Shown one piece after another: positions 33,900-43,015 of a DNA stretch of 64,000 bases. The notes below the pieces were generated by a model. The model had not been told where the DNA came from. It was given only the letters and a program-made list of their open reading frames with translations, and ran no database searches. This stretch comes from Halegenticoccus tardaugens (GTDB lineage: Archaea; Halobacteriota; Halobacteria; Halobacteriales; Haloferacaceae). Both the position numbers and the translations under genes were made by a program. Positions within the stretch are counted from its first letter, which is position 1, and the number at the start of each line of letters is the position of its first letter. The stretch covers positions 62,001-126,000 of the forward strand of contig NZ_SDIC01000011.1 of assembly GCF_004116405.1 (NCBI RefSeq), written 5' to 3'.

Positions 33900-35354
33900 T
33901 CAGCACGCGCTCGCCGGCGCGGTCGCTTCGGTTCCCTCGTCGCCGACCGCGTTCGCTCCCGTGCCGATCGACGCGGGTTCCGATCCGCTCGGATCGACCG
34001 CCGCGTCCCCGTCCGATGCGGCTCGAACGGCCGCGAGCGCGTCGAGCCGTTTCGTGCCGTGGGACTCGTCCGCGGTCCGACGGAGGATCCGTCGCGTCTC
34101 CGCAGGCGACAGGTCGTCGGCGTTGGACGTCATCAGCGCCGCGGTACCCGCGACGAACGGTGCGGCCGCCGAAGTGCCGTAGAAGCGCCCGGAGACGGCG
34201 GTCTCGACGCCGTCGGGTGCGCCGATGTCGACGCTCGCGCCGCCGACCGTCCCGCCGCGGGAGCTGTACGCGCGGACGGCTCCGCTCTCGGCGTCGAACG
34301 CGCCGACCGCGATGACGCTCTCCCCCGTCGCCGGGGCGACGAAGCTACCCTCCGGCGTGGCGTAGCCGAGCGACTGGTGCGCGGAGAACAGCCGGAGCGT
34401 GGCGTCGTTCGCGATCCCCTCGTGGGCGTGGATCGCGACGTAGTACGTGCCCCGGGGGACGCCGACGTCGATCGATTCGGAGGTCGGCGCGCTGTCGTTC
34501 TCCGCCTGCCGACGGATCGACTTGGCGACCACCGGATCGCTCCGATCCGGGACGTGTCGGTAGAGATAAAGGTCGTAATCAGCCGGCGAGTCCCAGTACA
34601 ATCGAATCGCGACGCGTCCCTCGACGGCGGCGCCGCCGTCGAGCGGATTCGCCTCGACACCGGAGTCGAACGCCACCCATCCCCCGTCGTCCGCGCTCCC
34701 GGCCCAGTGGCGATCTGCGTAGTTCCCCGCGGAGGTGACGAACACGACGCCCTCGTCGGCGGCGTCGTCGGCCGCGTCGGCGATCTCCTCCATCCCCTCC
34801 ATCGTCGGCGGGAAGTAGCTCCCGGAGTCGACGATCACGTCGACGTCGTTCGCCACGAGCCATTCGACGGCCTCGGCGTACTGCCCGGGCGCCGGTTCCG
34901 TGCCGACGCTCACGAGGTACAGGTCGGCGTCGGGTGCGGTTCGGGTCACGACCTCGGCGACGGCGGTGTCGTGGGCGGTTTCGCTCGATCCGTCCGCGCT
35001 CGCGCCGGTTCGTCGGTGCGTCGTGACGTTCTCGCCGATCGACCAGTGTTCGGGCGCGAAACCGCTTCCGATGACGCCGACCGCGGCTCCGTCGCCGGTG
35101 ACGCCGCGCTCGTGCAGTTCCGTCGCTCGAATCGAGTCGAGGCCGGCCGCGAGCCGCTCCCGTCGCTGGTCGGATGGTCCAGAATCCGCGTTCGCGCCGC
35201 TCCCTTCGGCACGATCCGGTTCGAACGGATCGCGAAGGTCGATCCAATCGGCGGCGTGACGACCCTGCGGGGCGACGCCGTCAAGCCCCGGTACCGCGGC
35301 GAGCGCGACGGCGAACGCGACGACGAGAGCGACGGACGCACGTCGGCGGCTCAT
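33900..35354 (-). CDS. Exported subtilase (S8) homologue lacking the catalytic Asp
   Basis: The 484-residue product has an N-terminal hydrophobic signal segment (VALVVAFAVALAAVPGL). The subtilase fold is recognisable: His site ETAHDTAVAEVV (H128), oxyanion Asn VVFVTSAGNY (N211) and Ser site YGTSAAAPFVAGTAAL (S395). The Asp motif reads AAVGVIGSGF, with Gly96 (codon GGA at 35067-35069) where a catalytic Asp is expected, so the triad seems incomplete. A beta-rich insert at about residues 245-325 (RLYWDSPADYDLYLYRHVPD, GTYYVAIHAHEG) resembles a pre-peptidase C-terminal-type domain. The chain ends in Cys. It follows an HTH-membrane protein gene by 49 bases with no promoter between, so they form an operon. 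It may be a pseudoenzyme or binding protein. Confidence 0.88.
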   Translation of the reverse strand: MSRRRASVALVVAFAVALAAVPGLDGVAPQGRHAADWIDLRDPFEPDRAEGSGANADSGPSDQRRERLAAGLDSIRATELHERGVTGDGAAVGVIGSGFAPEHWSIGENVTTHRRTGASADGSSETAHDTAVAEVVTRTAPDADLYLVSVGTEPAPGQYAEAVEWLVANDVDVIVDSGSYFPPTMEGMEEIADAADDAADEGVVFVTSAGNYADRHWAGSADDGGWVAFDSGVEANPLDGGAAVEGRVAIRLYWDSPADYDLYLYRHVPDRSDPVVAKSIRRQAENDSAPTSESIDVGVPRGTYYVAIHAHEGIANDATLRLFSAHQSLGYATPEGSFVAPATGESVIAVGAFDAESGAVRAYSSRGGTVGGASVDIGAPDGVETAVSGRFYGTSAAAPFVAGTAALMTSNADDLSPAETRRILRRTADESHGTKRLDALAAVRAASDGDAAVDPSGSEPASIGTGANAVGDEGTEATAPASAC

Positions 35355-35403
35355 CGCGTCCTCTGTGCGTCGGATCTGACGGTCCGCGATGGTCGTTGGC
35401 GGG

Positions 35404-36006
35404 TCACGAACGGGCGTAGTGCCACGCGCTCACGAGCGCCAGCACGAGGAGTCCGCCGGCGAAGAACGCCGCGCCGGGCGGCAGCAACCCCAACACCGGC
35501 TCCGGACCTGCGCCGAAACCGTCTCCGATGCGCGGGGCCGTTCCGGGCCCGCCGAGGTCGACCACGCCGGTCCCGAACGCCAGCTGGACGGCGAAGCTCG
35601 CGAGGCCGAGTACGCCGACCGCACCGACGAGCCGCTGCAGCGAATCGAGAAACGTCGACCGGTCGTCCTGCCGGCCGACGCAGACCACGAGCGAATCGTC
35701 GGTCGGCGCGTAGACGTTCATCTCGCGTCCCTTCACCGAGTATCGCGTGTCGACGATCTGAACGAGTCTCGCCTCCCACAAGTTATTCACGTGGTGGCGG
35801 ATGTTCTGTACCGACGTGTCGACCACCTCGGAGAGTTCGGAAGCGGTCGCGGGGTGATCGTGGAGCGTGGTGAGGATAGACCGGGCTGTGTCCGACGACA
35901 ACGAGGTGATGAGCTGCTCGGACTCCTCGTCGTCGAGCCAGAGCACGCGGAGATCGCCACCTCGGGGCTGGGTGATTTCCGTGTCAGATGGTAGCAGCCC
36001 TGACAT
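35404..36006 (-). CDS. Winged-helix regulator with C-terminal membrane helices
   Basis: The 200-residue product starts MSGLLPSDTEITQPRGGDLR. Residues about 35-105 form an ArsR-like winged helix (ARSILTTLHDHPATASELSE, then VVDTSVQNIRHHVNNLWEAR), followed by a small sensing segment (YSVKGREMNVYAPTDDSLVV) and two membrane helices (LVGAVGVLGLASFAVQLAFG and FFAGGLLVLALVSAWHYA). The DNA-binding part would lie on the cytoplasmic face of the membrane. The Met chosen fits a TATA-like element about 27 bases upstream. It precedes the subtilase homologue in one operon, so it could sense a state at the membrane and control that gene or others. Confidence 0.88.
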   Translation of the reverse strand: MSGLLPSDTEITQPRGGDLRVLWLDDEESEQLITSLSSDTARSILTTLHDHPATASELSEVVDTSVQNIRHHVNNLWEARLVQIVDTRYSVKGREMNVYAPTDDSLVVCVGRQDDRSTFLDSLQRLVGAVGVLGLASFAVQLAFGTGVVDLGGPGTAPRIGDGFGAGPEPVLGLLPPGAAFFAGGLLVLALVSAWHYARS

Positions 36007-36027
36007 ATTTATTCGTTTCGCTGAGGG

Positions 36028-36036
36028 ATAGTAAAC
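36028..36036 (-). promoter_or_regulatory. TATA-like element of the HTH-subtilase operon
   Basis: On the minus strand this reads GTTTACTAT, centred about 27 bases before the ATG at 36006. Confidence 0.5.
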
Positions 36037-36091
36037 CCTTCGGAAAGGTGTCCCTCTCCGCAACAAAACGTCGGCGATTTCGGGAACGAAG

Positions 36092-37291
36092 TCACGGATC
36101 CACGCCGGGAGCCGTTCTGGCGAGGCGGTCGGCCTCCAACCTTCCGGCGAGATACAGCCCCGCCACGACGGCGAACACGACGATCAGACCCACAGCGAAC
36201 GCTCGAAAGATCGCCTCGAACGCGAGACCCGACCCCCGGAGCGCACCGACCGCGCCGCTGCCGTTCGCTTCGATGAGCAGGGAAAGCCCGCTGAAGACGG
36301 CGTAGGCGGCTCCGCGGTTCGCGTCCGGTAGCGATTCGAGCAGGTAGGTGTCGAGGGCGGGAAAGAGGCTGTGGATAGCGTACCCGAGCGCCGCGGTCAC
36401 GACCGCCACGGCGAGAAACGAGGAGACCGCCGTGAGCGCGACCAGGCAGGCGATGAACGCGGCGTGGATCGCCAGTATGTACGGCACGTGAGGAAAGCGA
36501 TCCACGAACCGACCGCTGACCCAGAACGCCGGAACGCCGGCGGCGAAGACGACGGTCAGGAGCGTCCCCGCCGCCGACGTCGACAGGCCCTTGCTCTCGA
36601 CCAAGTACGACACGTAGAAGTTGAAGAGGCCTTGCCAGACGAAGCCGAACGCGCTGATCATCAGCAGTCCGACGAGGATGAGCCGCCAGTGTGCGAGCGC
36701 GCCGAGGAAGTCGCGGTCGACGCCGACCGACGACGAGGGGATCCCTCTGCGCGAGCGCAACACGACGACCATGGCGACCGTGAGAAGCGCCGCGGCGACG
36801 GCGAGAAACCAGAACACGGCCCGCCAAGAGTGCGCCCCGAGGGCGAACACGACGGCCGGGGGCGCGGCGACGGCCGCCAGTTGGCTCGCGGTGCCGTGGA
36901 CGCCGATCGCCCGTCCGAGGGCCTCGGGGTAGAGTTCGCCCACGAGCGGGACGGCGGCGACGAAGTACGCGCCGGAGGCGACGCCGATGGCGAACGCGCC
37001 GACGCAGAGGGTCGAAAGCGACGTCGACGACGCGGTGAATCCGGCCGCCGCGGCGAGGAGCGCGCCGGTGCCGAGGACGACGAGGTGGCGGGGGACGCGA
37101 GTCAGGAGGTATCCGACCGGGATGCGCGGGACGGCCGTCCCGACCCACACCAGCGTCGTGACGACGCCGACGGCGGCGGGTCCGACGCCGAACGTCGTCT
37201 CGAACGTCTCGATCAGGGGCGCGAACGCGGTTCGACCGAAGTTGACGAGGAAGACGAGTCCGCAGAGCGTCCCGAAGAGTCGGCGTGTCAC
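36092..37291 (-). CDS. MFS transporter
   Basis: This encodes about 399 residues with twelve predicted membrane helices, a major facilitator of the sugar-phosphate or oligosaccharide/nitrate-type superfamily. Typical MFS features are the loop 2-3 motif PVGYLLTRVPRHLVVLGTGA and its weaker repeat VSGRFVDRFPHVPYILAIHA in the second half. I chose the GTG before TRRLFGTL because the 29 residues upstream of it (to an ATG at 37378) are Pro-rich and unlike a transporter start; the longer form is possible. The substrate cannot be predicted. It is divergent from the nnr gene. Confidence 0.87.
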   Translation of the reverse strand: MTRRLFGTLCGLVFLVNFGRTAFAPLIETFETTFGVGPAAVGVVTTLVWVGTAVPRIPVGYLLTRVPRHLVVLGTGALLAAAAGFTASSTSLSTLCVGAFAIGVASGAYFVAAVPLVGELYPEALGRAIGVHGTASQLAAVAAPPAVVFALGAHSWRAVFWFLAVAAALLTVAMVVVLRSRRGIPSSSVGVDRDFLGALAHWRLILVGLLMISAFGFVWQGLFNFYVSYLVESKGLSTSAAGTLLTVVFAAGVPAFWVSGRFVDRFPHVPYILAIHAAFIACLVALTAVSSFLAVAVVTAALGYAIHSLFPALDTYLLESLPDANRGAAYAVFSGLSLLIEANGSGAVGALRGSGLAFEAIFRAFAVGLIVVFAVVAGLYLAGRLEADRLARTAPGVDP

Positions 37292-37380
37292 CACCGGGGG
37301 TTCGGGGACCGGCGGCTCAAGGGTTGCGATCCGAACGGGCGCGCCCGCGTTTCCGTCGGTCGAGCGACAGAGCCCCATAG

Positions 37381-37386
37381 GTTAAC
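37381..37386 (+). promoter_or_regulatory. TATA-like element of the nnr-moaC operon
   Basis: GTTAAC is centred about 27 bases before the ATG at 37411. Confidence 0.5.
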
Positions 37387-37410
37387 ACCCGATCGGGCGA
37401 ACCACGACGT

Positions 37411-38850
37411 ATGATCAGTTCGAAACGCATGGCCGCGGTCGACGAGAACGCCGCGGCGCTCGGCGTCCCGCGCAAACAGCTCATGGAGTCGAGCGGCAAC
37501 GCGGTCGCGCGCGCCGTCCGCGAGGCGGCCGAGCCCGGCGCGAGCGTCGCCGTCGTCGCCGGACGCGGCAACAACGGCGGCGACGCGTTCGTCGCCGCGC
37601 GATTTCTCGACGGGTACGACCTGACCGTCCACCTGCTCGGCAGGCCCGAGACGATCTCGACGACCATCGCCGAGGAGAACTGGGACGCGCTGGAAGCGGC
37701 GGACTACGACGCGCGAACCGTCACGGACTCGCGAGCCCTCGATCTCGGGAATCCCGACGTCGTCGTTGACGCGGTTCTCGGGACGGGGGTCACGGGATCG
37801 CTCCGCGACCCCGAAGCCAGCGCGGTCGGAGCGATCAACGACGCCGACGCAGTCGTCGTCTCGGTCGACGTCCCGACCGGCGTCGACGCCGACACCGGCG
37901 AGTCGGACGGGATCGCGGTCGAAGCCGACCGCGTCGTCACGTTCCACGACGCGAAGCCCGGTCTCGCCGATCTCGACGCGGACGTGGTCGTCGCCGACAT
38001 CGGCATTCCGAAAGCCGCCGAGCTGTTCGTCGGCCCCGGCGACCTGCGGCTGGTCGGCCGCGAGGCGGAGAGCCACAAGGGGGAAAACGGCGACGTGCTC
38101 GTCGTCGGCGGCGGGCCGTTCTCCGGCGCGCCGGCGTTGTCCGGCATGGCCGTTCTCCGCACCGGCGGCGACCTGGCGAACGTCGCGTGCCCCGCGTCGG
38201 TCGCGGAGGCGATCAAGGGGTACGAACCGGACCTCATCGTCCAGCCGCTCGACGGGGATCACCTCGAACCGGACCACGTCGGGGACCTCCTGTCGATGGC
38301 CGAGGGGAAGACCGCGATCGTGATCGGACCCGGACTGGGCGACGCGGACGAGACGCTGGAGGCCGTGCGCGAGTTCCTCTCGGCGTTCGACGGCACGGCG
38401 ATCGTCGACGCCGACGCGCTCCGTGCCGTTCCGGAGGTCGACACCGACGCGACCCTGATATGCACGCCGCACCAGGGCGAATTCGCCGAGATGGGCGGCG
38501 AGACGAGCGACGACTGGCGCGAGCGGGCGGATCTCGTCGAGGAGTTCGCGGGGGATCTCGGGCACGTGCTCTTGGTCAAGGGCGCGCACGACGTGATCTC
38601 CGACGGCGAACGGACGCGCGTCTCGCGATCGGGAAATCCGGGGATGACCGTCGGGGGGACCGGCGACGTGCTCGCCGGCGCGACGGCCGCACTGGCGTCG
38701 GTGTGCGATCCGTTCGAGGCGGCGACCATCGCCGCCTACGCTAACGGCCGGGCGGGCGATCTGCTGTTCGAAGCGCGCGGGTACGGTTTCACGGCGTCGC
38801 AGATGCTGAGCGAGCTTCCGCTCGCACTCAGGAGCGACACCGATGTCTGA
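37411..38850 (+). CDS. nnr: Bifunctional NAD(P)H-hydrate epimerase and dehydratase
   Basis: The 479-residue enzyme repairs damaged NAD(P)H. The N-terminal epimerase domain (about 1-215) shows VVAGRGNNGGDAFVAARFL and VVVDAVLGTGVTG. The C-terminal ADP-dependent dehydratase domain (about 220-475) shows HKGENGDVLVVGGGPFSGAP, IVIGPGLGDADETL, ICTPHQGEFAEMGG, LLVKGAHDVI and NPGMTVGGTGDVLAGATAAL, the ribokinase-like nucleotide site. Fusion of both activities is usual in archaea and bacteria. The stop overlaps the moaC start by eight bases, giving an operon. Both products act in cofactor metabolism. Confidence 0.96.
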   Translation: MISSKRMAAVDENAAALGVPRKQLMESSGNAVARAVREAAEPGASVAVVAGRGNNGGDAFVAARFLDGYDLTVHLLGRPETISTTIAEENWDALEAADYDARTVTDSRALDLGNPDVVVDAVLGTGVTGSLRDPEASAVGAINDADAVVVSVDVPTGVDADTGESDGIAVEADRVVTFHDAKPGLADLDADVVVADIGIPKAAELFVGPGDLRLVGREAESHKGENGDVLVVGGGPFSGAPALSGMAVLRTGGDLANVACPASVAEAIKGYEPDLIVQPLDGDHLEPDHVGDLLSMAEGKTAIVIGPGLGDADETLEAVREFLSAFDGTAIVDADALRAVPEVDTDATLICTPHQGEFAEMGGETSDDWRERADLVEEFAGDLGHVLLVKGAHDVISDGERTRVSRSGNPGMTVGGTGDVLAGATAALASVCDPFEAATIAAYANGRAGDLLFEARGYGFTASQMLSELPLALRSDTDV

Positions 38851-39349
38851 GGAGTCCCCCGAGTCCTCGTCGGACGCGGAGCTCACGCACACGGACGAGC
38901 GCGGTGACGTCCAGATGGTCGACGTCGGCGCGAAACCGGACGTCGCCCGCCGGGCGGTCGCCCGCGGAGAGATCCGCCTTCGGTCGTCGACGATCGACGC
39001 GATTCGGGAGGACGCCGTGAAGAAGGGCGACGTGCTCGCCACGGCCCGCGTCGGCGCGGTACAGGCCGTAAAGCACACGTGGGAGACGATCCCGATGTGT
39101 CACGGGATCCCCATCACGAACGTCGACACGGCGTTCGACGTGCGCGACGATCGGGTGGTTCTCACCGTCGCGGTCGAGACGACCGGAAAGACCGGTTGCG
39201 AGATGGAGGCGCTGGAAGGCGTCACGACCGGTCTGAACGTCGTCTGGGACATGGTGAAGGCGGCCGAGAAGGACGAGGAGGGGCAGTACCCCGGCACGCG
39301 GATCTCGGACGTCGAGGTCGTGGAGAAGACAAAGCGGACCTCGAAGTGA
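38843..39349 (+). CDS. moaC: Cyclic pyranopterin monophosphate synthase (MoaC)
   Basis: This encodes 168 residues. MoaC completes the first step of molybdenum cofactor synthesis, converting the MoaA product from GTP to cyclic pyranopterin monophosphate. Conserved blocks are MVDVGAKPDVARRAVARG, KKGDVLATARVGAVQAVKHT, WETIPMCHGIPITNVDTAF, TTGKTGCEMEALEGVTTGLN and VWDMVKAAEKD, which include the active-site Lys, His and Asp residues. It overlaps the 3' end of nnr. Other moa genes are not in this window. Confidence 0.96.
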   Translation: MSEESPESSSDAELTHTDERGDVQMVDVGAKPDVARRAVARGEIRLRSSTIDAIREDAVKKGDVLATARVGAVQAVKHTWETIPMCHGIPITNVDTAFDVRDDRVVLTVAVETTGKTGCEMEALEGVTTGLNVVWDMVKAAEKDEEGQYPGTRISDVEVVEKTKRTSK

Positions 39350-39599
39350 TCCGTCCGCTCCCGCCGTCGAAACGCAAAACCCGTCCAGCTTCCGACGGAT
39401 GTGAGTGCGAACAGACGGCACTCGGCGCGCGCGCGAAGCGGCGTGCCGTGCTCCCGCGGAACGCTTCGCAGCTGCGGTCAGCGCACGAACCCGAGTGGTC
39501 CCGTCTTCGTATTTGAAGGTTCGTGCGCCTCCGTAGGGCTCGTCGCGCGTTTCGCGAACGAAGCCGAGGGAGTTCAAAAAGGCCGGTGCGTCCGCCCGA

Positions 39600-40901
39600 C
39601 TACGTCGGCTCCGCCGGCGTCAACTCGGCCGCCTTCGCCCGCGCCTTCTCGACGATCGCCGGACGCGCTTCGAACTCGACGAGCACGTGGTCGCCCTCGT
39701 ACTCCTCGCGCTCGACGTGGCCGTGGTCGTGCACCCACGACACGACGCTCATCGCCTCGTCGCTCATCGGGAGCAGGAGCCGTTCCTCCCGCCAGGGAGG
39801 CAGTTCCGCCTCGATGCGGGCGCTCAACTCCTCGACGTTCTCGCCGGTCAGCCCCGACACCGCGACGGGGTTCGGCGCCAGCGCCGTGAGCGCGGCCTTC
39901 TTCTCCGCCAGCTCCTCGTCGTCGATCTCGTCCACCTTGTTGAACACGGTCACGAGCGGGGCCTCGTTGCGCTCGTAGAGGGTGTCGTGGCACGTCACGA
40001 GCTTCTCGCGCATCTCCTCGACCGGCTCGCTCGCGTCGACGACGAGCAGCACGAGGTCCGCGCGGTACACGGAATCCAGCGTGGACTTGAACGACTCGAC
40101 GAGCCAGTGTGGGAGGTCCGAGACGAAGCCGACGGTGTCCGTGAGAAGCACGTTGCGCTTGCCGGTGTCCGCACGGCGGGTGGTCGTCCCGAGCGTCGTG
40201 AAGAGCCGATCCTCCGACTCGGCCGTCGCGTCGAGGTCCGGGTGGAGGTCCTCGTTCTCCTCCACGTCGAGGTCGGCCGCGAGCCGGCGCAGGAGCGTCG
40301 ACTTCCCGGCGTTCGTGTAGCCCGCGAGCGCGACGAGGTCGAAACCGGACTCCCGGCGCTGCTCGCGTCTCGTCTCCTCTTTTTCGGCGATGGCGTCCAG
40401 TTCGCGTTTGATGTTCGCGATCTGCGCTTTGATGTCCTCCTCGCGGCTCTCGTCGTACTCGCCGAGACCCATAAAGCCCGGCCGCTCGTCGCGCTTCGCG
40501 AGGCTCGCCTTCGCCTCCGCGCGCGGGAGCTCGTACCGCAGTTCGGCGAGTTCGACCTGCAGTTGCGCCTTTCGCGTCCGCGCGCGCTGACCGAAGATGT
40601 CGAGGATAAGCGTGAACCGGTCGATCACCTCCCGCCCCTCCGGGAGCTTCTGCCCGATGTTGTACGTCTGGTACGGGCCGAGCCGGTCGTCGACGATCAC
40701 GCAGTCGGCGTCGAGGTCGGCCGCGAGCGTCACGAGTTCGTCGACCTTTCCCTCCCCGAAGTAGTACGCGCCGTCCTCTTCGCGGGACTGCGTCAGCTCG
40801 CCGACGACGTCGTACCCCGCGGCGCGCGCGAGGTCGGCGATCTCGTCCAGGTCGGCGTCGCCGAAGTCGACCCGCTTTGCGACGATCGCTCTCTCGGTCA
40901 C
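39600..40901 (-). CDS. hflX: GTPase HflX
   Basis: This 433-residue GTPase associates with the large ribosomal subunit and, in other organisms, rescues stalled or damaged ribosomes. The HflX N-terminal domain (AAGYDVVGELTQSREEDGAY, then YFGEGKVDEL and DCVIVDDRLGPYQTYNIGQK) is followed by the coiled segment RARTRKAQLQVELAELRYEL and the G domain: G1 GYTNAGKSTL, G2 TTLGTTTR, G3 DTVGFVSDLP, G4 NKVD. The GTG start (VTERAIVAKRVDF) agrees with the family; a longer upstream frame is basic and unrelated. The 5' flank up to the FUN14 gene is noncoding. Confidence 0.95.
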   Translation of the reverse strand: MTERAIVAKRVDFGDADLDEIADLARAAGYDVVGELTQSREEDGAYYFGEGKVDELVTLAADLDADCVIVDDRLGPYQTYNIGQKLPEGREVIDRFTLILDIFGQRARTRKAQLQVELAELRYELPRAEAKASLAKRDERPGFMGLGEYDESREEDIKAQIANIKRELDAIAEKEETRREQRRESGFDLVALAGYTNAGKSTLLRRLAADLDVEENEDLHPDLDATAESEDRLFTTLGTTTRRADTGKRNVLLTDTVGFVSDLPHWLVESFKSTLDSVYRADLVLLVVDASEPVEEMREKLVTCHDTLYERNEAPLVTVFNKVDEIDDEELAEKKAALTALAPNPVAVSGLTGENVEELSARIEAELPPWREERLLLPMSDEAMSVVSWVHDHGHVEREEYEGDHVLVEFEARPAIVEKARAKAAELTPAEPT

Positions 40902-41374
40902 GGCGCCTGCCTCCGGCGGTGTCGAGGGGCGTTCTCGGCGAAGCGTGTGATTCGCGTCGAACCGCGCTCGCCGCTCTCTGTGCGTGTGGTGTCGGAGTGA
41001 AGTTCGGGTGTCACTGTCGGTGCTGATCGATCGCGGGGGTCGCCCCACCCGGCCGCGGCGGGCGCGTCGGGTCTCTGAGACGACACGCCGACGACCGCGA
41101 CGGCGGACGACGTCTCGTTGCCCTCAGGGATGGGGATCCTTCACCTCGCGCTGCATGATCGGGGGTAGAACACGAACGCTCTTGAACGTTCCTGCGAAGC
41201 TCCGGAGGGACGATCGAAACGTCCTCTGTCCCGGATTTTGCCGGTCGATTTTACGATCGAGGTTCTACGAATTATATCTTTCACGTCACTTTATAACCGA
41301 GTTACTGAACCGTGTCTTACGTTCGTCTGACAGTCAGAGAAACATTCATATCACGTGGTGAGTATCGTGATCGT
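40902..41374. other. Long divergent intergenic region between hflX and the FUN14 gene
   Basis: I see no protein gene or tRNA. The half next to FUN14 becomes AT-rich, with three TATA-like boxes: TTATATC near 41272, TTTATAAC near 41290 and TTCATATCAC at 41344-41353. The last has the right spacing for FUN14. The others could serve alternative starts or a small RNA. Confidence 0.45.
41344..41353 (+). promoter_or_regulatory. TATA-like element of the FUN14 gene
   Basis: TTCATATCAC is centred about 27 bases before the ATG at 41375. Confidence 0.5.
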
Positions 41375-41716
41375 ATGTTCGATACGACCGTCCCTGCGCT
41401 CGCGACCCTCGACGTCCGCCAACTCGGCGTCGAGGCCGGATCCGGAGCGGTCGTCGGCGCGATCGTCGGGTTCGCCGCGAAGAAGGTCGCCAAGGTCGTC
41501 GCGGTCCTCGTGGGACTCGAACTCGCGCTGTTCAAGTTCCTCGAAGCGCGCGGCATCCTTTCGGTCGACTGGGAGCGCCTCACCGCCGGCCTCGCGAAGA
41601 CGAAAGACGGGGCCGCGGCCGGCGCGCCGCCCGATTGGGCGATGACGATCCTCTCGACGCTCTCCATCTCGGGGGGCTTCACGGCGGGCTTCCTGCTCGG
41701 GTTCAAAAAGGGATGA
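41375..41716 (+). CDS. FUN14 family membrane protein
   Basis: The 113-residue product starts MFDTTVPALATLDVRQLGVE. It has two or three short membrane segments (SGAVVGAIVGFAAKKVAKVV, VAVLVGLELALFKFLEARG and TLSISGGFTAGFLLGFKKG) with the Gly-rich FUN14 pattern. In eukaryotes the family sits in the mitochondrial outer membrane; the archaeal role is not known. The C-terminal GFKKG is typical. Its end is convergent with the SBDS gene. Confidence 0.9.
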   Translation: MFDTTVPALATLDVRQLGVEAGSGAVVGAIVGFAAKKVAKVVAVLVGLELALFKFLEARGILSVDWERLTAGLAKTKDGAAAGAPPDWAMTILSTLSISGGFTAGFLLGFKKG

Positions 41717-41734
41717 CCGCCCTCTCGACGGGCG

Positions 41735-42460
41735 CTATCGCTTCCGCAGTTCGTCCTTGTCCTTGACGATCCGCGTCTCGGCCTCGCCGCTCGTGAGTTC
41801 GTTCACGAGGTCGTAGAAGTCGTTCTGCATCCCGGCGGGGAACGTCAGCACGCCGACCCACGAGCCGTCGTTCTGCCACTCCTCGCGGTCGAGGTCGCCG
41901 AACGTTCGGACGCGAGCCTGGGCGCTGCCGGCGTACTCGGCCGGCAGCTGGACGGCGATCGTGACCTCCGAAAAGCGGATCGGGATGACGGGGCGAAGCG
42001 CGTCGAGCGCGTCGTCGACCTGCGATTCGACCGGCTCCATCGGGTCGACCCGAAAGCCAGCCTCCTCCAGCGCCCGTTCGATGCGCTCCGGCGGGTGCGG
42101 CGCGTCGTCCATCTGCGGGTTGACCGCGTTTCGGGTGATCCGGTTTATGAGCTGTCTCCGCTTTTGCTCCTGCATCTCGCGGCGCTGCTCGGCCGTGATC
42201 TGGATCTCCCCCCGCGTCACGACCTCGGGGATGATCTCCATCGGGTCGGTCGTGCCGAACACCTTCTCAAGGTCGTTCTCCGCCGGACGGTCGCCGCGCG
42301 AGGCGTCCTCGAACACGTCCTCCGCGGCGATCACGTCCTCCAGTTCGCCGTCGAACTCGTCGCGTTTTATCGCCAGCGCCGCGTCGGGGTCGATGAGCAC
42401 TTCGAACCGCGCGCCGTGCGATTCGAGCCGAGCCGTCACGGCCTCGTCGAGCGAAATCAT
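41735..42460 (-). CDS. Ribosome maturation factor SBDS
   Basis: This 241-residue protein is the archaeal SBDS (Sdo1) homologue, which with elongation factor 2-like GTPases helps release anti-association factors from new large ribosomal subunits. The three domains are visible: the N-terminal FYSH domain ([40 protein letters not shown]), the helical middle ([56 protein letters not shown]) and the C-terminal ferredoxin-like domain ([20 protein letters not shown]). The start fits a TATA element about 27 bases upstream. It is divergent from the NifU-like gene. Confidence 0.96.
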   Translation of the reverse strand: MISLDEAVTARLESHGARFEVLIDPDAALAIKRDEFDGELEDVIAAEDVFEDASRGDRPAENDLEKVFGTTDPMEIIPEVVTRGEIQITAEQRREMQEQKRRQLINRITRNAVNPQMDDAPHPPERIERALEEAGFRVDPMEPVESQVDDALDALRPVIPIRFSEVTIAVQLPAEYAGSAQARVRTFGDLDREEWQNDGSWVGVLTFPAGMQNDFYDLVNELTSGEAETRIVKDKDELRKR

Positions 42461-42482
42461 ACGCCGGGATACCACCTCCGAC

Positions 42483-42490
42483 CTTAAAAG
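42483..42490 (-). promoter_or_regulatory. TATA-like element of the SBDS gene
   Basis: CTTAAAAG on the plus strand reads CTTTTAAG on the minus strand and is centred about 27 bases before the ATG at 42460. Confidence 0.5.
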
Positions 42491-42587
42491 CCCTCCCCGA
42501 CGCCGAGCGGACGCGTCGGGCGGCGGATCGACGCGTCGGCCGACCGACCGGCGCGCCCGTGCCGGTGAAACCGTTCCGAAAGGAAGC

Positions 42588-42596
42588 GCTATATCC
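42588..42596 (+). promoter_or_regulatory. TATA-like element of the NifU-like gene
   Basis: GCTATATCC is centred about 26 bases before the ATG at 42618, matching a leaderless transcript. Confidence 0.55.
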
Positions 42597-42617
42597 GCCG
42601 ATCGCCAGGTGACGGGT

Positions 42618-42935
42618 ATGAGCACGACCGCCGAAAGGGGCCTGGAGGAGCGCATCGAGCTGTTCATGGCGCGGAACTTCCCGCAGATTCAGATGCACGG
42701 CGGCAGCGCCGGTATCGACGCCATCGACGAGGAAGCCGGCGAGGTGTGGATCTCGCTCGCGGGCGCGTGCTCGGGGTGCGGCATCTCCCCGATGACGATC
42801 CAGGCGCTCGAGGCCCGAATGGTCGCGGAGTTCGACGAAATCGACGTCGTCCACGCCTCGACCGGGATAGATGGATACGGTCACGGGTACGGATCCGACG
42901 CCGACGCCGACGACTTCTCGGACGTGCCGTTCTAA
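42618..42935 (+). CDS. NifU C-terminal domain protein (Nfu-type Fe-S carrier)
   Basis: The 105-residue product is a stand-alone NifU C-terminal domain. It would bind and hand on a 4Fe-4S cluster through the CSGCG motif in [20 protein letters not shown]. The preceding helix and strand ([20 protein letters not shown]) match the Nfu fold. The C-terminal 20 residues are Gly/Asp-rich ([17 protein letters not shown]), a haloarchaeal adornment. It is monocistronic and divergent from SBDS. Confidence 0.93.
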   Translation: MSTTAERGLEERIELFMARNFPQIQMHGGSAGIDAIDEEAGEVWISLAGACSGCGISPMTIQALEARMVAEFDEIDVVHASTGIDGYGHGYGSDADADDFSDVPF

Positions 42936-43015
42936 CGTGAACTGAGTGAACTACCCCATAGTGGGTTCTTAACTACGGACGAGCACGCGGCCGAGCGGAG
43001 ACACGGGGTGGCGTT

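Noticed and set aside
34059-35873. A 604-codon plus-strand frame opposite the subtilase operon
   Set aside because: No domain is visible, and the minus strand has a signal peptide and subtilase motifs.
37292-37378. Longer N-terminus for the MFS transporter from the ATG at 37378
   Set aside because: The extra 29 residues are Pro-rich and unlike transporter N-termini; a GTG at 37291 directly precedes the first helix. The longer form remains possible.
42950-42966. CCCATAGTGGG-type inverted repeat after the NifU-like gene, considered as an insertion sequence end
   Set aside because: The arms are only about four bases, there is no second copy or transposase nearby, and this is within chance expectation.
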